Source of the DNA: JBNKEI01 sp050288705
GTDB lineage: Bacteria > Myxococcota > Myxococcia > Myxococcales > UBA5297
Length of the DNA stretch: 32,255 nucleotides
NCBI GenBank assembly: GCA_050288705.1
Contig: JBNKEI010000121.1
Span: forward strand, 1 to 32,255
Direction: 5' to 3'
Position 1 is the first letter of the stretch. Each line of letters starts with the position of its first letter. The notes below the pieces were generated by a model. The model was not told where the DNA came from and ran no database searches. It saw only the letters and a program-made list of their open reading frames with translations. Made by a program: the position numbers and the translations under genes. Positions 1 through 7,527 of the stretch are shown piece after piece.

Positions 1-2
1 AC

Positions 3-749
3 ATTAACGGTCTTTCAAAATCAGTCCCGAAGTTTGTCAAAAACGTTCATGACCACATCCAAGTTTTTGAGGTCCCCGATGCCATGGACATCCGAGGACT
101 CGGAGACAAGCTAATAGCGTCACTAATTGATAATGGTTTGATACAAGATGTCTCTGATCTCTATAAACTCACCTTGGAGTCGCTCGTTCAGCTCCCGCGA
201 ATGGGCCAAAAAAGCGCTCAGAATGTTTTGGACTCCATCAATCGTAGTCGCAAGACCACTCTACGCAGGTTTGTATATGCCTTAGGAATTCGCCACGTTG
301 GAGAAGCTACTGCCAAATCGTTGGCTCAGAACACATCTAGTATTTACGACTTTTATGACCAGCCCCCAGAGCACTGGCAAGCCCTACGTGATATTGGCCC
401 GGAAGTAGCTGCCTCAATATTCAGTTTTTTCCAAGAAGAACAGAACCGAGCAGTAATCGAGAGGCTTCTCCAAGCAGGAGTCGCCCCTCAAAACGAAAAA
501 CAGCAAATCTCTGGCGCATTCCATCAAAAAACTGTGGTTCTTACCGGCGGGCTTTCTTCCCTTACCAGAGAGCAAGCAAAGGCAGAGATCGAGCGCCACG
601 GAGGACAAGTTTCCAGTAGTGTTTCCAACAAGACCGATTTCGTGATCGCGGGAGCGGATGCTGGTAGTAAATTGCAAAAAGCAACCGAGCTAGGAATCAC
701 CATTCTTCGTGAAGAAGACTTTTTACATTTAATCGGGAGAGCCCCATGA
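3..749 (+). CDS. ligA: NAD-dependent DNA ligase, C-terminal part (5' end outside window)
   Basis: This is the 3' end of LigA, which seals nicks in duplex DNA using NAD+. The frame is open from base 3, so the gene begins upstream of the window. From Met at base 84 the protein reads AMDIRGLGDKL, the usual start of the helix-hairpin-helix region. Further HhH segments follow (LPRMGQKSAQNVLDSI, LGIRHVGEATAKSLA). The last ~78 residues are a BRCT domain (KTVVLTGGLSSLTREQAK, HGGQVSSSVSNKTDFVIAG). The adenylation and OB domains are not in view. In the residues just before the HhH region, the positions where the last two zinc-finger cysteines of LigA are expected hold Ser and Phe in this frame. That could be real divergence or a sequence error. 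The stop overlaps the start of the acylphosphatase gene (ATGA), indicating translational coupling. Confidence 0.95.
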   Translation: MNGLSKSVPKFVKNVHDHIQVFEVPDAMDIRGLGDKLIASLIDNGLIQDVSDLYKLTLESLVQLPRMGQKSAQNVLDSINRSRKTTLRRFVYALGIRHVGEATAKSLAQNTSSIYDFYDQPPEHWQALRDIGPEVAASIFSFFQEEQNRAVIERLLQAGVAPQNEKQQISGAFHQKTVVLTGGLSSLTREQAKAEIERHGGQVSSSVSNKTDFVIAGADAGSKLQKATELGITILREEDFLHLIGRAP

Positions 750-1018
750 AGACAAAAGCTCACTTACTCGTTTTCGGCAAAGTACAGGGTGTTTTTTATC
801 GTTCAAGCGCTCAACAAGAAGCTCATCGCCTGGGACTTCGCGGATGGGTTCGCAATCTACCCTCGGGTGAAGTGGAAAGCGAGGTAGAAGGTGAGGAGGC
901 AGAGGTAGAGGAATTTATTGCTTGGTGTCGCCAGGGACCATCTAAATCCTTGGTTTCTCGGGTAGACGTGGATAAATCTCCCTACCAAGGCAGTTATACT
1001 GCTTTCCAGATTATTTAG
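746..1018 (+). CDS. acyP: Acylphosphatase
   Basis: A 90-residue protein of the standard acylphosphatase length, which hydrolyses carboxyl-phosphate bonds such as acetyl or acyl phosphates in the cytosol. The signature GKVQGVFYR (residues 11-19) carries the catalytic Arg19, and GWVRNLPSG (33-41) carries the catalytic Asn37. The fold is a compact alpha/beta sandwich with no signal peptide. The ATG overlaps the ligA stop codon by four bases, so it is very probably co-translated with ligA. Confidence 0.95.
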   Translation: MKTKAHLLVFGKVQGVFYRSSAQQEAHRLGLRGWVRNLPSGEVESEVEGEEAEVEEFIAWCRQGPSKSLVSRVDVDKSPYQGSYTAFQII

Positions 1019-1027
1019 ATTCCTAGC

Positions 1028-1052
1028 TGGTCAAGAGGTCTCATCCTGACCA
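1028..1052. terminator. Possible bidirectional terminator between convergent genes
   Basis: An inverted repeat (TGGTCA ... TGACCA, with two further pairs after one mismatch) lies where acyP (+) and the prepilin peptidase (-) converge and overlaps the last codons of the latter. There is no long T run on either strand, so the call rests mainly on position. Confidence 0.3.
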
Positions 1053-1949
1053 AAATGGGAGCATAAAGTTAAAAAATTTGGGAAAATACAGAACTTGGGC
1101 AGCGGCCAGCGAAAGAAATGGTCCTAAAGGAAAAGCTGTGGGGTCTGGCTTCCATTCTTCCTCGTCTTCTTTTTCGGAGAATGCCGCCTCGCTCTCATTC
1201 ATGACCTCGCTAGATTTTGCTCCAATCACTTTTGCTTCCGATTGCGATGTTGAGAAATCTACGCTTGCCGAGTACCTAGCCTGCCGTCTGCGGGCCAAAA
1301 CCATGATGCCACCGATGATGGTTCCTTGTATCGATGCAAGAAAAAGAACGGAAGGAAGCATATAAGGGCCTAAAAAGGCTCCAATCAAAGCCATCAGCCA
1401 CAAATCACCTCTGCCCAAAGCCTCCTTCCGTAAAATTCGCTCGAATATGAATCCGATCAACAGCATTCCCGTGTAACCAGCCACCGCTCCCAGTATATGA
1501 AGCAACAGAGTTGAGTAGCCTTGCCACAATGTCAGCAACCATCCACAAAGAATTCCGGGTAAGGTGATTTCTCTCGGTAAAATCCAGTGCTCTAGATCGA
1601 TTAGGGCCAAAGGAATCAAAAACGCTATGAGTAAAATTTCCTGAGCCGCATGCCAACTTACGCCATGTCTCCACACTGCGGCAAAGCAGACTAGTCCATA
1701 AGTCAGCTCTATTAGCGCATAGCGAATCGAGAATTTAGTTCGGCAATGGGCACAACGCCCCCTTAACCAAAACCACGCTATAATGGGGACATTATGATAA
1801 AAACGAATGCTCTTTCTGCATCCACGACAGTAGGAGGGTGGCCATAGCACCGATTCTCCTAATGGCACTCGAGCTATCACTACATTTAAAAAACTCCCTA
1901 CACATGCGCCCATTAGAAAAGCAACTGCACTGCAAAAAACTATTGGCAT
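1041..1949 (-). CDS. pilD: Prepilin peptidase / leader peptidase (type IV pilin or type II secretion)
   Basis: An inner-membrane aspartic protease that cleaves, and usually N-methylates, type IV prepilins and pseudopilins. Visible motifs are GSFLNVVIARVP near the N-terminus, two CxxC pairs (C41/C44 and C66/C69) of the zinc-binding cytoplasmic loop, the first catalytic Asp in ALIDLEHWILP (D118), the second in GRGDLW (D182), and about seven hydrophobic segments. The usual P-x-GPFL motif near the C-terminus is present (FPLGPFLSLAA). It is separated from the preceding membrane helix by an unusual Ser/Glu-rich stretch of about 50 residues (220-270). The start is uncertain: ATG at 1949 follows GGGAG very closely, and a TTG at 1961 is the alternative. 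No pilin or secretion genes are adjacent in this window. Confidence 0.9.
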   Translation of the reverse strand: MPIVFCSAVAFLMGACVGSFLNVVIARVPLGESVLWPPSYCRGCRKSIRFYHNVPIIAWFWLRGRCAHCRTKFSIRYALIELTYGLVCFAAVWRHGVSWHAAQEILLIAFLIPLALIDLEHWILPREITLPGILCGWLLTLWQGYSTLLLHILGAVAGYTGMLLIGFIFERILRKEALGRGDLWLMALIGAFLGPYMLPSVLFLASIQGTIIGGIMVLARRRQARYSASVDFSTSQSEAKVIGAKSSEVMNESEAAFSEKEDEEEWKPDPTAFPLGPFLSLAAAQVLYFPKFFNFMLPFWSG

Positions 1950-2183
1950 AGCTCCCGCCAAAACCGTTGACCCGGAATTCTTCTTAGGGAAAGGTATCGA
2001 GAATCGTGGTGTTCTACAAGCAGGCTATTTTGTCGCTTTTCTTTTTTAGGATACTTTATAGAAAGATGTAGTTTAAAAAAGCGGCACGTCATTAAGTTGC
2101 TAATTAATTGTTTTTGGGGGTAGATCTCGAGGTTTCTGGTGGACACCGACAGAATATCGCATTGTTCGTTTTTCGAGGGTCGC

Positions 2184-3182
2184 ATGCCCGAGCTGAGAAA
2201 AGATCCAATCATCGGTAGATGGGTGATTATTTCGACCGAACGAGCCAAACGTCCTAGTGATTTTCGTCTCATTCGGGTTGAACAAAAGGGTGGGTTTTGT
2301 CCTTTTTGCCCAGGCAATGAAGAACGCACTCCTCCCGAAGTTCTTGCCTACCGACCGGGACCTAGCCGTCCGAATGGTACAGGCTGGACACTTCGAGTGG
2401 TGCCTAATCGCTTTCCAGCTCTCATGATTGAGGGGTCGCTTCATCGAGAAGGCGATGCCATATATGACAAGATGAGTGGAGTTGGAGCTCACGAAGTGAT
2501 TATCGAGAACCCTGATCACTCGCGTGTTCTTGCTGATCTTTCCGAGAAAGAAGTGGAGGACGTTCTTTGGGCCTATCGCGATCGTATAGTAGATTTGCGA
2601 AAAGATATTCGCTTTCGCTACGTGTTAATATTTAAGAACCATGGCGAAGCTGCGGGGGCTTCTCTAGAACATACTCATAGTCAGTTGATTGCTCTGCCCA
2701 TTGTGCCTCGTAGGGTTCGGGAAGAGCTTGATGGTGCTAAACGTCATTATGACGCCAAAGAACGTTGCATTTTTTGCGATATAGTTCGGCAAGAGAAAAA
2801 GGATCAGGCCCGAGTGGTTTATGAGAATGAAGAAATGCTTGTGGTAGCTCCCTGGGCCCCCCGTTCTCCTTTTGAAACCTGGATTCTTCCGAAAGGTCAT
2901 CTCTCCAATTACGAAGACTGCCAGAAATCGGAGTTTCGTGGCTTAGCCAATGCCCTACGTACGACCTTGCGCAAGCTTAATGCCGCTCTGGAAACTCCTC
3001 CTTATAATTTTATTCTTCATACTTCACCCTTAAATGAACGAGGTTTGGCTCACTACCATTGGCATATTGAAATTGTGCCAACGCTAACTAAAGTTGCCGG
3101 TTTTGAAGAAGGTAGTGGGTTTTACATTAACCCCACTCCTCCTGAAGAGGCAGCCGAATTCCTACGAAAATTGGACGTGTAG
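2184..3182 (+). CDS. galT: Galactose-1-phosphate uridylyltransferase-type HIT superfamily enzyme
   Basis: A 332-residue GalT-family nucleotidylyltransferase. GalT exchanges UMP between UDP-glucose and galactose-1-phosphate in the Leloir pathway through a uridylyl-histidine intermediate. Zinc-type Cys pairs appear in FCPFCPGNE (C39, C42) and CIFCDIV (C195, C198). The nucleophile motif is H163-T-H165-S-Q, with Thr where E. coli GalT has Pro. A second cluster, AHYHWHIEIVP, lies near the C-terminus. The N-terminal RKDPIIGRWVII is typical of the family. ATG at 2184 was preferred over an in-frame GTG at 2139 because GAGGGT lies just upstream and family alignment begins there. No other galactose gene is nearby, so substrate specificity is not certain. 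The next gene starts one base after the stop. Confidence 0.85.
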   Translation: MPELRKDPIIGRWVIISTERAKRPSDFRLIRVEQKGGFCPFCPGNEERTPPEVLAYRPGPSRPNGTGWTLRVVPNRFPALMIEGSLHREGDAIYDKMSGVGAHEVIIENPDHSRVLADLSEKEVEDVLWAYRDRIVDLRKDIRFRYVLIFKNHGEAAGASLEHTHSQLIALPIVPRRVREELDGAKRHYDAKERCIFCDIVRQEKKDQARVVYENEEMLVVAPWAPRSPFETWILPKGHLSNYEDCQKSEFRGLANALRTTLRKLNAALETPPYNFILHTSPLNERGLAHYHWHIEIVPTLTKVAGFEEGSGFYINPTPPEEAAEFLRKLDV

Positions 3183-3183
3183 T

Positions 3184-4803
3184 ATGACACAAAAGTCGAT
3201 CTCTCCTTGGGCGGCAGAAAGCACTCTCGAAGTCAATGAATTGTCTCTAACACTGGGACCGGTAAGCGAATTAGGCATGCCGGGCAACGCTAGAGATGGT
3301 CGAGCAGCCGATGGACGAGTCTTCCGAATTTTAGAATTTTCAGAAGGAAAGGTTCCGGTAGGCCTGGAAGCAGCTTTGCAAATTGAGGGAGTGGCGAGCA
3401 CTACTGCTCGCATAACCGCGCAGGGAACAGAAGTTTTTGTTTTGCGTCCCTCACCAGGCCCATCCTTGGATTGGGTCTTTCAGCGCTTAGAAAGCCCATT
3501 AGCGGTCATTGCGCTATTCGAGTCCTTGGCGATTCTTTTTCAGAAGGTCCACGATGCCTGTTTGGCTTTTCGTACAATATCCCCTTCTATGTTCGCGGTT
3601 TCCGCTGAGGGAAGCATTTCCCTGGAAGAACCTGAAGCACTACGTAAAGCAGAGGAAAGAACTATTCCTACTCTGTACAGCCCTCCAGAAGCAGTAGCTA
3701 TGGTAGATGCCGGTCCGCGTTCTGACCAGTACTCTTTGGCGGGCCTTCTTCACACCTTGTTGACCGGACGCGAACCTCTTGCTCTTTACGATTTCCCTTC
3801 GCCAAGGATCTTTTTGCCTCGGCTACCTCACGGAGTTGTCTCTTCCCTTTCTCGCGCACTCAACCCTTATGCAGCTAATCGCTATGATAGCTGTCGTGCA
3901 TTTGCAGACGATCTACGTTCACGAGTAATTCCCAAAGGAACTAACCCAGGCCACGTGGCGGCTGCGGCGGCTACTGAATTAGGCCGCGTAAAAGGTAAAC
4001 AAACTCCTGTCAATCAAGATGCCTTTTTTATTGGCCTAGACTCTACTTCTACTCGAGGAATGATGCTGGTTGCCGATGGCATTTCTACCGCCGATGTTGG
4101 GTCTGGCGACTTAGCTTCGGGCTTTGTACGAGAAGCGGTACGCAATGCTTGGGAAGGTCCGGTAGGAGAAGTATTGCGCTCTCATCAAGGAAACTTACCC
4201 AACGAATGGCCAAAAACAGCCTTGGAAGCAATTTTAGAAGATGCTAATGCCCGCATATATTCCTTTCTGAAACAACCTATGTTCGTAGGTTCTTTAGGCC
4301 CAGGAATTCATCCACCGGGCTCTACGGCAGTATTGGCTATTCTTGTTGAAGACTGTCTCACCGTGGCTAATGTCGGAGATAGTCGTCTTTATCTGCTGCG
4401 CGATGGCGTTATGGAACAATTTACCGTAGACCAGGATTTGCGTACCGAAGTCATCAGATCGGGTCGAAATCTAGGCAACGCCGAACCTGCGTCTCTTGGA
4501 GCTTTGACTCATAGCATTGGAAGCTTTTTTTTCGACAATGATGGGGGAATAATTCAGCGAAAGATTGGGGCAGATATTCAAATATTGCATTTGCGCTCGG
4601 GCGATCGGCTTCTTTTTTGTTCTGATGGCGTTCCTGATTGCCTAGGAGAAAACCATGAACAAATTATGGCCGCCGAGCTAGGCAGCGGTAGTGACCCTCA
4701 AGCAATTGCCACTCGACTATGCAAATTGGCAGACGAAGCACTAGGTGGTGACAATATTACTGCTTTAGTTGTAATAGCCGAGCCTCTGCCGCTTTCTACT
4801 TGA
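3184..4803 (+). CDS. Degenerate protein kinase domain fused to PP2C-type phosphatase
   Basis: A 539-residue two-domain signalling protein. Residues ~45-250 keep the layout of a Ser/Thr kinase (YSPPEA at 165-170 resembling the APE motif, then SDQYSLAGLLHTLLTGREP resembling the subdomain IX helix). The catalytic HRD is replaced by F129-R130-T131 and no DFG is seen, so this half is probably a pseudokinase. Residues ~265-537 are a PP2C domain with the metal and phosphate motifs NQDA (D279), VADGIS (D298), GSTAVLA, NVGDSRLYLL, LFCSDGVPD and GGDNITALVV, so phosphatase activity is likely intact. No membrane segment is visible. The ATG is one base after the galT-type gene, suggesting co-transcription. 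A plausible role is dephosphorylating Ser/Thr phosphoproteins under control of the pseudokinase half; partners are unknown. Confidence 0.85.
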   Translation: MTQKSISPWAAESTLEVNELSLTLGPVSELGMPGNARDGRAADGRVFRILEFSEGKVPVGLEAALQIEGVASTTARITAQGTEVFVLRPSPGPSLDWVFQRLESPLAVIALFESLAILFQKVHDACLAFRTISPSMFAVSAEGSISLEEPEALRKAEERTIPTLYSPPEAVAMVDAGPRSDQYSLAGLLHTLLTGREPLALYDFPSPRIFLPRLPHGVVSSLSRALNPYAANRYDSCRAFADDLRSRVIPKGTNPGHVAAAAATELGRVKGKQTPVNQDAFFIGLDSTSTRGMMLVADGISTADVGSGDLASGFVREAVRNAWEGPVGEVLRSHQGNLPNEWPKTALEAILEDANARIYSFLKQPMFVGSLGPGIHPPGSTAVLAILVEDCLTVANVGDSRLYLLRDGVMEQFTVDQDLRTEVIRSGRNLGNAEPASLGALTHSIGSFFFDNDGGIIQRKIGADIQILHLRSGDRLLFCSDGVPDCLGENHEQIMAAELGSGSDPQAIATRLCKLADEALGGDNITALVVIAEPLPLST

Positions 4804-4881
4804 GAGGTTGCGGAAAAACGAACGCTTTCCCTTGCTAGATACTGGCTTCCCGCTGCTTATTGGTTTGAATGCCCTATAAAT

Positions 4882-5442
4882 TTATCGAAGATGATCAACA
4901 ACAATTTTTACACCAATGGCAATTAGTAAAACACCGCCAAATAGTTCCGCTCGTTTTCTCCATAAGTTTCCCACCCGGCAACCTAAAGTCATTCCTAGCG
5001 CCGTAAAGATCGCCGCTACCAAACCAATGATCAATGCTGGGATAAGAATAGGCAATCTCATTATGGCCAGAGTCATTCCAGCAGCTAGTGCATCAATGCT
5101 GGTGGCAACCGAAAGAAACACTAGTTTCCAACCGCGCGTAGGATCTTGTGAAAGACAGCTTTCTTTATTCCCAGGAAGCGCTTCGCAAATCATTTTTCCG
5201 CCAATAAATGCCAGTAATGCGAATGCAATCCAGTGATCGTATTTTCCAACATACCTCAATGCAGTGCTTCCCGCCCCCCACCCTATTACAGGCATGAGCG
5301 CTTGAAATAACCCGAAGTGAAAGGAAAGACGAAAAACGTGGCGCCTAGTCAATGGATTAATTGCTATTCCTGCGGACAAAGAAACCGCGAAGGCATCCAT
5401 AGCCAGCGCTATCGAAAGCGCTAAAAGACTCACTAAACTCAT
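4882..5442 (-). CDS. mntP: Putative manganese efflux pump MntP
   Basis: A 186-residue membrane protein of the MntP/YebN family, which exports Mn2+ across the inner membrane. It has the family signature at the N-terminus (ALSIALAMDAFAVSLSAG) and its internal pseudo-repeat (ATSIDALAAGMTLA), both with the Asp residues thought to bind metal, and about six hydrophobic helices. ATG at 5442 is chosen because the first helix starts directly after it and AAGGT lies upstream. A GTG at 5472 would add ten polar residues. It is transcribed divergently from the acyl-CoA dehydrogenase gene. I looked for the manganese (yybP-ykoY) riboswitch upstream and could not recognise one. Confidence 0.9.
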   Translation of the reverse strand: MSLVSLLALSIALAMDAFAVSLSAGIAINPLTRRHVFRLSFHFGLFQALMPVIGWGAGSTALRYVGKYDHWIAFALLAFIGGKMICEALPGNKESCLSQDPTRGWKLVFLSVATSIDALAAGMTLAIMRLPILIPALIIGLVAAIFTALGMTLGCRVGNLWRKRAELFGGVLLIAIGVKIVVDHLR

Positions 5443-5793
5443 TGCTCTAACCTTGTGCGTCCGTGTAGTCACCTTGCCTAAGAAGCCAGGTTCGGAAATT
5501 GCTGTGTATAAAACTTTTTTACGTAACCCCTCCCCAGATATTCCTACTTAGATTATTCTTCTGCGCCGTTTAGTGGGCAACCGCCAACAGCAGCCCAACG
5601 GTTGCCCATATGGCCGGTAAATTGCATACATAATCGGCTTTTTTTGGAATTGGGATCAGTTAAAGAAGATATTAGCTGTCTTTTCCTCCTATAGACAGCA
5701 GATAAGTGATGCGGAAATTGTGGCCAGGTGCAAAGCCAATCACGCATAAAATGACGAGAGTGCGTGAATGGTTACGCAGTAAGGAGACAACAT
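5443..5793. other. 351-bp divergent intergenic region with two hairpins
   Basis: The region between mntP (-) and the acyl-CoA dehydrogenase (+). It holds a 9-bp perfect inverted repeat (5575-5607), a smaller 6-bp inverted repeat GCTGTC/GACAGC (5675-5680 and 5694-5699), and a strong Shine-Dalgarno AAGGAG at 5781-5786. A weak promoter candidate for the + strand is TTGGAA (5644-5649) with GATATT (5668-5673), 18 bases apart. No convincing gene is seen here. Confidence 0.5.
5575..5607. repeat. Perfect 9-bp inverted repeat, possible structured leader or operator
   Basis: GGGCAACCG (5575-5583) and CGGTTGCCC (5599-5607) are exact reverse complements separated by 15 bases. No T run follows on either strand, so an intrinsic terminator is unlikely. 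It may be an RNA hairpin in the leader of the + strand locus or of mntP, or a protein-binding site. Confidence 0.6.
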
Positions 5794-7428
5794 ATGAGTA
5801 CGCACGGCATTGATTCAGACGCTTTGGACGCCGTTTTAAAAAGCCTATGGCAATTCGCATCGCGTTCGGTTCCGCTTTCTTGGCGATTGAAATTGGACGC
5901 TAAAGAGCAATTCCCGGCGGAAATCATCCAACAACTAATGGGACCAGAAATAGGACTGCATCTTATTTACATTCCCGAAGAATACGGCGGCCTTGGTGGC
6001 GGCGCTTATGACATTTATCGAGTCAGCGAAACTATGGCCGCCATAGATTTAGGTTTAGCAACTGCCTTCTTGGCTATCTCTTTAGGGCTTGATCCCATAT
6101 TGGTGGGCGGAACCCCTGAGCAAAAAACTCATTGGATAGGGCGAGTTGCTGAGGAAGGCTTAATCGTCGCCTATGGTGTGACTGAGCCTACTGCCGGCAG
6201 CGATTTGGGAGCCATTCAATCAAGGGCTGTTCGTTTTGAACGTGATGGAAAAACCTTTTATCGCCTCAATGGTAGCAAGCAATTTATTACCAATGGAGGA
6301 GTAGCTGACTTCACAACTGTATTAGCAGCTACAGAAGATGGCCCTAGTTTCTTCATTGTGGAAAAAAACACTCCCGGATTTTCGGCTGATAAACCTGAGG
6401 ACAAACATGGTATCCGCATGTCCAACACCACCGCTTTGACTCTGGATAATTTAGAAATTCCTGCAGAAAATCTCATTGGTGCAGTGGAGGGCAAAGGACT
6501 CGCGCAGGCTCAACAAGTTTTTGGGTACACCCGCCTGATGGTCGCGGCCTTTGGTTTAGGAGGAGGAGAAGCAGCTTTGGCCAAATCAATCGCCTATGCC
6601 AAAGAACGCAAGCAAGGAGGAAACTTGCTGGCAGAAAAGCAGGCGTTTACTCATAAATTATTGGTTCCCCATGCCGTTTGGTTGACGGCATCGCGCGCCT
6701 ATATTGAAGAGGTTGCTACTCGGCTAGATTCGGGCCAGGAAAATCTACAAACCGAGGGAGCTATCGCCAAGCTATGCGCTACTGAAGCAGGAAACGCCGC
6801 TGCAGATGCTGCTATTCAAGCCCACGGAGGCTATGGATATACTCGTGAATACGAAGTAGAAAAAATCAAGCGTGACGTGCGTATTACTACTATTTACGAA
6901 GGCACCAGCGAGATTATGCAGTGGACCATTGGTCGTGATCGCTGGAAGAACCATCTCCAGTCACAAGGTTCTTTCTATTCGAAATGGTCTCAAGAACTGT
7001 CCGAGTTACATTCAAGCGCGCCTCAGGTAGGAGCAGGTATCGCAGCTCTTGCTCTGCGTTCTTTACGTGAAATTTTTGAACGGGCACGCACTGCTCGCCT
7101 AACTCGTCACCAGCATTTGCTTTTCCAACTAGGTGAATTAGCCATGCAAGCAGAGACTGCTGCTTGTTTTGCTAAGGATGCAGCTTCCAAGGTACGCGGC
7201 CCGCGCCCTCGGCAAACAGTACACCAAGCTATGGCCAGAATTTATGCTCGCCAATGCGCAGCACAGATTTGTCACGAAGGATTACGATTACTGCGGGGCT
7301 GCGACCTCAAAGAAAATCTTACTGCACTGGAGAAAGCCTTACTCACTAGCGAAATTCACGAATCATTTTCGGGGAACATGGCTGATCTCGATCTGGTCGC
7401 TCACTCATTATGTGCGGCACAAGCTTAG
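5794..7428 (+). CDS. Acyl-CoA dehydrogenase family flavoprotein with C-terminal extension
   Basis: A 544-residue FAD-dependent acyl-CoA dehydrogenase homologue; the family introduces a trans-2,3 double bond into acyl-CoA. Signatures include YGVTEPTAGSDLGA (FAD/substrate contact), LNGSKQFITNGG, and AHGGYGYTREYEVEKIKRD. The last ACAD motif, IYEGTSEIMQWTIGRD, contains Glu369 at the position of the catalytic base of medium- and short-chain ACADs. About 150 residues follow that motif, beyond the usual end near 390 residues, and look helical. The ATG at 5794 has an AAGGAG seven bases upstream. It sits 99 bases before the giant synthase on the same strand. Because the synthase lacks a visible enoyl reductase, a role as redox partner (running as a reductase, or desaturating products) is attractive but only inferred. 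A separate beta-oxidation role is the alternative. Confidence 0.9.
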   Translation: MSTHGIDSDALDAVLKSLWQFASRSVPLSWRLKLDAKEQFPAEIIQQLMGPEIGLHLIYIPEEYGGLGGGAYDIYRVSETMAAIDLGLATAFLAISLGLDPILVGGTPEQKTHWIGRVAEEGLIVAYGVTEPTAGSDLGAIQSRAVRFERDGKTFYRLNGSKQFITNGGVADFTTVLAATEDGPSFFIVEKNTPGFSADKPEDKHGIRMSNTTALTLDNLEIPAENLIGAVEGKGLAQAQQVFGYTRLMVAAFGLGGGEAALAKSIAYAKERKQGGNLLAEKQAFTHKLLVPHAVWLTASRAYIEEVATRLDSGQENLQTEGAIAKLCATEAGNAAADAAIQAHGGYGYTREYEVEKIKRDVRITTIYEGTSEIMQWTIGRDRWKNHLQSQGSFYSKWSQELSELHSSAPQVGAGIAALALRSLREIFERARTARLTRHQHLLFQLGELAMQAETAACFAKDAASKVRGPRPRQTVHQAMARIYARQCAAQICHEGLRLLRGCDLKENLTALEKALLTSEIHESFSGNMADLDLVAHSLCAAQA

Positions 7429-7456
7429 AACCCGAGCGGTCAATTCCTAAACAAGC

Positions 7457-7470
7457 GGGCTTATAAGCCC
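7457..7470. promoter_or_regulatory. 14-bp perfect palindrome upstream of the megasynthase
   Basis: GGGCTTATAAGCCC is an exact palindrome in the 99-bp gap between the acyl-CoA dehydrogenase and the synthase, 57 bases before the synthase ATG. The shape fits a dimeric repressor operator; the cognate regulator is unknown. No T run follows, so it is not a convincing terminator. Confidence 0.4.
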
Positions 7471-7527
7471 ATGATAGCAATTACACTTTAACATCTGTCG
7501 CCTTGGGCGCAGCGAAGCGAGGAATCG

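Noticed and set aside
2139..2183. GTG at 2139 as start of the GalT-type gene
   Set aside because: The extra 15 residues are not family-like, and ATG at 2184 has GAGGGT upstream and begins with the expected PELRKDPIIGRW.
4804..4881. Terminator between the PP2C gene and mntP
   Set aside because: Only a weak 5-bp GGAAA/TTTCC pairing is present, with no T run; not convincing.
5443..5610. Manganese (yybP-ykoY) riboswitch upstream of mntP
   Set aside because: The minus strand has a GGGGAGGGG run, but I could not find the conserved GGGGAGUAG loop and partner elements. The hairpin at 5575-5607 alone is not sufficient.
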